The notes under the pieces: generated by a model
Database searches by the model: none
Told to the model about the DNA's origin: nothing
The model's input: the letters and a program-made list of their open reading frames with translations, nothing else
Shown here: positions 58,797 through 64,000 of the stretch, in pieces
How positions within the stretch are numbered: the stretch's first letter is position 1
Layout of the letters: every line of letters begins with the position of its first letter
Made by a program: the position numbers and the translations under genes
Source of the DNA: Craterostigma plantagineum
Taxonomy: Eukaryota; Streptophyta; Magnoliopsida; Lamiales; Linderniaceae
Reading direction: 5' to 3'
Assembly: GCA_027422505.1 (NCBI GenBank)
Contig: JAPQWV010001399.1
Location: 1-64,000, forward strand
Length of the DNA stretch: 64,000 nucleotides

Positions 58797-59079
58797 GTAA
58801 TTGCTTTGTTTATCATAAAATACAGAATTTCACTTCAATATCTATTTTTGCTGTTTAGTTCACTTGGGGAAATAGAAGGATGAGAATGACGAGCGCGCTC
58901 GTCTGTGTGGGTGGCGTTCTTGGAGCTATGTGAATGGTACACTTTTCTCCGGGTGGGGTGGATTTTTTATTTATTAGATAGATATTCTTGAGGCCTTTTT
59001 AATAAAATAAACAAAAAAATGAAGCATTAAGAAAATAAACATAAAAGGGGTTAACTTCCATTAAATCCCCTTTCCCTAT
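58797..59079 (-). promoter_or_regulatory. promoter and 5' leader region of the phosphatase gene
   Basis: The DNA between the start codon and the fold-back element is under 300 bases, so the core promoter must lie here or within the repeat. It includes a perfect 16-base palindrome GACGAGCGCGCTCGTC (58888-58903). No clear TATA box was identified. Confidence 0.45.
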
Positions 59080-60135
59080 TTTCTTACACATAACTCTTCA
59101 TTCCATATAATTTATTAACAAACTCCCTAAATCAAAACAATCTTACACATAACTCCCCATGGACGATTTTACCCCTATATTTTTGTAGTATCAATATACG
59201 TATGTTTGTAGTACCTCATGGACGATTTTGCCCCCATTAAATTCCACGCCCCCACCCCAACTTGTAGTACCAATATACGCATGTTTGTAGTACCAATATG
59301 TAGATGTTCGACGTACCATCCCGTGAGCCCATGGACGATTTTTATAGTATCAATATACAAATGTTTGTGCTACCAAAAAACTTGTCAACACCCACGGACC
59401 ACCCTTACCCAAAATTGTAGTACCAATATACGTATGTTTGTAGTACCAATATATAGACGTTCGTCGTACCATCCCGTGAGCCCATGGATGATTTTTGTAG
59501 TACCAATATATAGATATTCGTGATACCATATTATATGCTAGTGTGGTACCAAGATTAGGTTACTCGTAGTACCAATATCTACGGTAACCGTCACGACAAC
59601 AGGGTAGGAGTTGCGTTAGTTAAGCAAATGGTACTGAAAATGTACTAAAAATAACCTACTATGGTACTACGTTATCTCACGGAATGGTACCACGGTATGG
59701 TACCACGAACATCTATACATTGGTACTACAAGAATACGTATATTGGTACTGCAAGTTTTGGGTAGGGGTCCGTGGGTACAATTTTAGGGTAGGGGTTGCG
59801 ATAGTTAAGCAAATGGTACGAAAATGGTACTACAAATAACCTACGTATGGTACTACATTATCTCACGAAATGGTAACATGATATGGTACCACGAACATCT
59901 ATACATTGGTACTACAAGAATACGTGTATTGGTACTACAAATTTTGGGTAGGGGGTCCGTGGGTGTTGACATGTTTTTTGGTAATATTGTTGTTTTTATA
60001 AGGCGAAAATCGTCCATTAGGGAGTTATGTGATATAAAAGTTTGAAATGGGGAGTTTGATGATAAATGAATGGGAAGGGGGGAGTTAGTTGATTAATAGT
60101 TTGGGATTAGGGAGTTATGTGTAGATTTCTCAACA
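59080..60135. mobile_element. fold-back (inverted-repeat) element rich in GTAGTACC / GGTACTAC
   Basis: The left end (CACATAACTCCCCATGGACGATTTT, cited in part; about 59090-59180) is mirrored at the right end (AAAATCGTCCATTAGGGAGT, about 60006-60025, and GGGAGTTATGTG, about 60110-60121). Between them the left half carries GTAGTACCAATATACGTATG units and the right half carries the reverse form. The right half also contains two tandem units of about 184 bases (about 59597-59780 and 59782-59965). No transposase. The structure suggests a fold-back or MITE-like element; family unknown. Confidence 0.65.
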
Positions 60136-60181
60136 TAAAAACGAAATCATTAATAAAATAGCGCATTTCGTATGATTCTTA

Positions 60182-60201
60182 TACGAGTTACGTAACTCGT
60201 A
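60182..60201. repeat. perfect 20-base palindrome
   Basis: TACGAGTTACGTAACTCGTA is its own reverse complement. Further copies of ACGAGTTA and TAACTCGTAAG occur up to about 60305. Confidence 0.9.
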
Positions 60202-60303
60202 AGAACTACACACGAGTTACGTCGCCTAGCTGGCGTTCGCGGGAGGTGGCGTCGTATGTATTTATTACGAGTTAGAACTCGTAACTCGTAAGCAGTTCTT
60301 ACG

Positions 60304-60329
60304 AGATCTGGTTTATAATAACCAGATCT
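60304..60329. repeat. hairpin with 10-base arms
   Basis: AGATCTGGTT, loop TATAAT, AACCAGATCT. It lies just upstream of a GC-rich stretch before the plant-mobile-domain gene. Confidence 0.85.
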
Positions 60330-60349
60330 AAACGACGACGACGACAGAC

Positions 60350-60720
60350 GAAGATGAAGAGATGCTCGACGCTCACCTCCTCGACGCCCTCGACACCGCC
60401 GCTCCTCGACGCCTCGCCGCTACCTCCTCGACGTCGCCGCGTTCACCTCCTCGACGCCGCCACCATCACCTTCCGCTCGACCCCGCCGCCGCCCGCCTCG
60501 AAGCTATCGCCGCCTCCCCCACGCCTCCTCCGCCTGGATGCCGCCGCGTTCACCTCCTCGACGCCGCCGCCATTACCTTCTACTCGACGCCGCCCGCCCC
60601 GACGCCGCCGCCCGACCGGACGCCACCGCCGCCTCCTCCACGCCGTCGCAATCACCTGTTGCTGCCCGGCTCCTCGACGACCTCCTCCGCGGCGACCCGC
60701 CGCCGCGCGATGATCCGAAA
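60350..60720. repeat. GC-rich CTCCTCGACGCC-type low-complexity stretch
   Basis: Imperfect repeats of CTCCTCGACGCCGCC and related units give long proline/serine/arginine ORFs in several frames on both strands. None has independent support, so I treat it as low-complexity sequence, possibly leader of the gene at 60892. Confidence 0.6.
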
Positions 60721-60891
60721 TACGCCTCTACGCTCGATTATTAACAGGTTAGGTACCGATTTGACGATCCGAAATACGTCTGTCTGTTACATCAATTTTT
60801 ATTTTATTGTTAATTTTTTTGGTTTCGTTTTTTTTACTGTAGAATGGATTTGTAGTCTTCTTACGGGCCTTTTGATAGTTCGGTGTTGACG

Positions 60892-61418
60892 ATGCAGTCA
60901 AATCACCGTAGTAGGGATTTATTGTTAGATGAGGGTGCGATAGATAGGACTATTAAGATTAGGTCCTTAGAGAATGTTGTGTGGGGTACGAGAGAAGCAC
61001 CGAATGTTCTACACGGTCGCTTATTAGATAAGTTGAACGATATGGGTCTATACAGCGTCTACAACTGTATATCACAGAGGGTTGACCCTCATTTGATTAC
61101 AGCGTTGGTAGAGCGTTGGAGGAAGGAGACCCATACGTTTCATTTTTTTGTCGGGGAGGCGACCGTTACTTTACTGGATGCAGGAATTTTGTGGGGTTTG
61201 CCTGTAGATGGTAGTTGTGTCTCTGGTGTGATCCAACCGAGGACGGTCACACAGTGGATGTGCGAGTGCGACCGGTTGCTACGTTTTAGACCGCCTGCTG
61301 AGAAAATTAAGTGGTCATCTCTTTCGATGAAGTCGTTAGCGAGTTGGTTGTTGGCCCATCCGATTTCGGATGATAGTGACGAGGATGAGGTTAAGTGTTC
61401 AGCACTGGGTTATGCGAT
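60892..61418 (+). pseudogene. plant mobile domain (MAIN-like) protein, 3'-truncated by an LTR
   Basis: The frame from the ATG at 60892 matches the plant mobile domain: HGRLLDKLNDMGLYSVYN, ALVERWRKETHTFHF (about 61088-61145), GEATVTLLDAGILWGLPVDG (about 61153-61215) and a VTQWMCECDRLL segment. Members of this family include MAIN/MAIL nuclear proteins and transposon-carried relatives. The frame is clean for about 176 codons, then runs into an Athila-family LTR at 61419, so the C-terminal part is missing here. No intron is needed for the visible part. Whether this is a host gene or transposon cargo cannot be decided. Confidence 0.75.
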
Positions 61419-62855
61419 TGATAAACGTATTTCAATACGTTTATCGTAGTTTTTAAGTGGGTTATGATACAGTCTTGATAATCATTTTATGCACTTATTC
61501 GCTCTATTTACACCTATTTGATATTGAAGGACCTTAGTGCGACTTCGGACGAAAAGGACTAGAGCAAGTATGAAGACTAGTCGTGTCACAGCCGTGACGT
61601 AGTGCATCAGGCTGTGACACTAGGCGAAACCGGACTTAGAGAAAGTCACGGCCGTGACTGCTATTGCACTAGGCCGTGACAACGGACAGTGAGCTACGAA
61701 ACCATACAGAACAATGTCACGGCCGTGACTGGTAGTGCATAAGGCCGTGAACCAGGGCAGAGACTCGACGCAGAGGCGTCACGGCCTGAAGCTCAGTTCA
61801 CTTGGCCGTGACACAGGGCAGAGAGCGCGCGAAGTAAATCGATGATGGTCACGGCCGTGAAGGCCTATGTCCCAGGCCGTGACACTAGCGAAAACCAGTA
61901 TAAAAGCCCAATTCGACCCAGAAAGTGGGGACACCTTCCAGATATTAACCCTAATCCATCAAGAGACGAAAAAGAGCCAAAAAAGAATAGGGAATTGCAT
62001 CCCGGAGAGCAAGAAACGGATCGACAACGAATTCACGCCGAATTGAACGAGGAACGAAGATTCATCCACGCAACCATCCCAGATCAATCAGTACTCAAGA
62101 TCATGAGTCTTCCTTCCCTGCTTTCTACTTCCTTCGTTGTTTTCTCGTTAATTATGAGTAGCTAAATCCCCTTTGTGTTTGGAATTAGATGAACGCTAGG
62201 TTAATTCGTATTTAAGACATATGTTTATCTTGACTCGTGTGTTTTGATTATTTATCGATCTATGAAATTGTTTTTTCGCTGTCTATGTGTTAAATGAATG
62301 TGTGGAAAATCGTTTAGGGCGACAGCTAAACAACAATTAGGCCGTTCGTAGATGATAGGATTCGAGTATAGGGCGAAAGCAAATACTCCATCTTCGCCAT
62401 TAGTAATTACTGAATTTTAGATCCCCGCAAGCGTTTATGGTGACAGCCGTGAGTGGGTAGGAAATTACTGCGATCTAGCCTTAATCATGTAGGAATGATA
62501 TTTCATTGTCTTAGTCGATAATACCTAGCGGGATTCGAATCCCGAGTACATCTTTATCATCTGAAAGTATTCTTATCAGTTTTAGTCGTGATATTTGAAT
62601 CTCTCGTTGCTTTAGGATCAATCTGTTAGGATAGTTCATAATATAAACAACCTGCGTAATTTATTTAGGCTAGATATTGAGTCGATAGGGTATTACCAGT
62701 AATCAGTTTCGTGTTCGATACTCGTCTACACACTTTACTGCACTACAAACGATAGGTCCACTGCCTATCGCACGTTGGTGATACTAATTAAGTATTCGTT
62801 TTATTTTATCAATTGTTGCACTTGCAATCTATATTAGCACACCACGTGTCGATCA
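61419..62855 (+). repeat. Athila-family LTR (third copy, opposite orientation)
   Basis: 1437 bases, starting TGATAAACG and ending CGTGTCGATCA on the plus strand, matching the LTRs at 35975-37215 and 48911-50087 in reverse. It carries four or more TCACGGCCGTGA-type repeats (about 61585-61885). It starts inside the plant-mobile-domain frame, with GCGAT (61414-61418) as the candidate target copy. ORF 61842-62165 is incidental. Confidence 0.85.
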
Positions 62856-64000
62856 AGTTTTTTGGTTGTCGCTTTTCGTCGGGCAGCGATTTCAGCTCTA
62901 GTGGCGGTCGCTCCTCGACTGGGCTCTTGTCCTTAACTTCTTTTCTGTTTTTGCCGATGGTCATCGTGGGCTTGTCGTCTTCCTCCTCGCTCAAAATCTG
63001 TGATAAACCTTGCACAGAAGACAAGAAATCGTGATCACAAGCATCCAAGTAATAGCATTTATTATCGTGCTCGCTACTCTTTTTCGTCGAATCACATATT
63101 AAACGTAACTTTCTCGCCGTCTACAGTCAAAGTCAATGTTCCATTCCTAACATCTTTCAGAGTCTCGCCTGTAGCTAAGAATGGTCTACCTAGAATTAAT
63201 GGAATATTTTCATCCTCGTCCATCTCTAGGATAACAAAATCAGCAGGGATAACGAACTTATCAACCTTAACTAGAACATCCTCGATAACACCTCGAGGGT
63301 ATTTTAACGATCTATCGGTCATTGAATACTCATCCTAGTATGTCGTGGTTCACCTAATCCTAAGCGCCAAAACGTGGAATATGGCATCAAATTAATCCTG
63401 CACCTAGATCGGCTAAGCATGCTCCACTATTAAATCGCCTATAAGACAGGGAATAGTAAAACTCCGTGGGTCCTTGAGCTTCTTTGATATCTTGCTCTGG
63501 AGTATCGCGAGCACTCTCCTCGTTGGTACACTGTGGAGACGTGTTCAAGCTTCCGTCGATTCGTCAGGAACTTAACGAAATTGGGCATCTGCGTAATAGC
63601 TTCAACAAACGGTAAGTTAATATGTAATTCTTTGCACATACCCATAAATCGGCTAAACAATGCCTCGTCTTTGTCCTTCTTCAATCGTGCTAGGTAGGGA
63701 ACCTTCGGCTGGTACGGCTTTACCGGTGGTCGCGCATTCTCCTTCGTCTTTTCTTTTTCAGGCGCGACTTCCTCCTTTTTAGGTTCGACCTTCTCTTTTG
63801 CAGGTTCGGCTTCCTTCAACCGAGCTGTGTACGAAATCTTCGGCTGGTATGGCTTCACGAATGGTCGCACCTTTCCCTTGTCATCCTTGACATTCTCGAC
63901 TCCGTCGCCCTTGCTTTCCTCCACTTCTAGCTCATCGTGTCCCTTGAAATCGACTTTCTCCTTTGAATTCTACTTGGCGGGAACTTCTTGCAATCCTCTC
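62856..64000 (-). pseudogene. Athila-family gag end and protease fragment (runs off the window)
   Basis: Minus-strand pieces match the 43210-45582 protein: a KPYQP-containing repeat segment (63924-63439), the KELHINLPFVEAITQMPNF stretch (about 63570-63640), and the post-protease segment SLKYPRGVIEDVLVKVDKF with PLILGRPFLATGETL (63322-63092). The retropepsin DLGAS site (about 63330-63420) is degraded. A highly similar tail ends near 62880. It is in the opposite orientation from the adjoining LTR, so LTR and coding part are not simply one element. A short AGTTTTTTGG after the LTR resembles a truncated primer-site leader. Confidence 0.8.

Noticed and set aside
60354..60889. Proline/arginine-rich frames of up to 175 codons
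   Set aside because: The same low-complexity GC-rich repeat is open in several frames on both strands, which is expected without selection.
56195..61418. Phosphatase 7 long-form/mobile-domain fusion
   Set aside because: The phosphatase is PP1 by its motifs, is on the opposite strand and is complete; the mobile-domain gene is separate.
61842..62165. 107-codon frame in the third Athila LTR
   Set aside because: It lies within LTR sequence, starts in the palindrome repeats, and is not maintained in the other two LTR copies.
1..64000. A novel multi-gene molecular system
   Set aside because: The host genes seen are unrelated single genes, and the other coding content fits known retroelement gene sets; nothing in the arrangement implies a new cooperating system.

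Overview
This window is eukaryotic nuclear DNA from a flowering plant, most likely a eudicot. The evidence is spliced plant-type genes (an EPFL secreted peptide, a type-1 protein phosphatase and a plant-mobile-domain gene), angiosperm retrotransposon lineages (Sirevirus-like and other Ty1/copia, Tat-like and Athila-like Ty3/gypsy, a LINE), hAT-type non-autonomous DNA elements, and AT-rich intergenic DNA. I see no operons, CRISPR arrays, rRNA genes or convincing tRNA genes. Most of the window is old, nested transposon sequence. Only two genes look intact.

Layout, left to right. 1-1997: non-coding, with a degenerate CAGTCCAGTC minisatellite. 1998-3653: a 5'-truncated, frameshifted LINE. 4346-4929 and 15480-16538: two pieces of one minus-strand Ty3/gypsy integrase/RNase H, split by a Sirevirus-type Ty1/copia element (4930-15479, minus strand, 5-bp target duplication CCGAG) that carries an envelope-like third ORF. 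16539-18400: an LTR-like non-coding block with two different repeat clusters. 18401-23231: a short-LTR copia element (plus strand) with an intact RT/RNase H C-terminal ORF. 23232-27084: the 3' end of another copia-type element (additional ORF, polypurine tract, single LTR). 27085-29615: minus-strand gypsy gag, primer-binding site and LTR. 29616-33651: the one gene-bearing stretch on the left half, with an EPFL peptide gene at 31341-32250.

33652-54967 is a layered nest. The outer copia element has 5-bp duplications ATAGT at both ends. An Athila-type gypsy element (35975-50087, minus strand, tRNA-Asp-type PBS) sits inside its pol gene. That Athila element was in turn hit by an LTR-like block (40940-43209) and two hAT-type elements (46390-47311 and 47784-48612), both with 8-bp duplications. 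A third hAT-type element (54016-54708) sits in the outer 3' LTR.

56195-58796 (minus strand) is a complete three-exon protein phosphatase 1 catalytic subunit gene, whose exon junctions join in frame to 328 residues. Beyond its promoter lie an inverted-repeat (fold-back) element rich in GGTAC motifs (about 59080-60135), perfect palindromes, and a plant-mobile-domain gene (60892-61418) cut off by a third Athila-family LTR. The window ends in a minus-strand Athila gag/protease fragment that faces the wrong way relative to that LTR.

The genes do not form a pathway. I found no convincing undescribed molecular system. The most useful observations are the datable insertion series, the unreported-looking EPFL gene with a tryptophan-rich cysteine loop, the three hAT-type elements with clean target duplications, and several unexplained repeat clusters inside LTR-like DNA. 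All coordinates come from reading the sequence by eye; no search was run.
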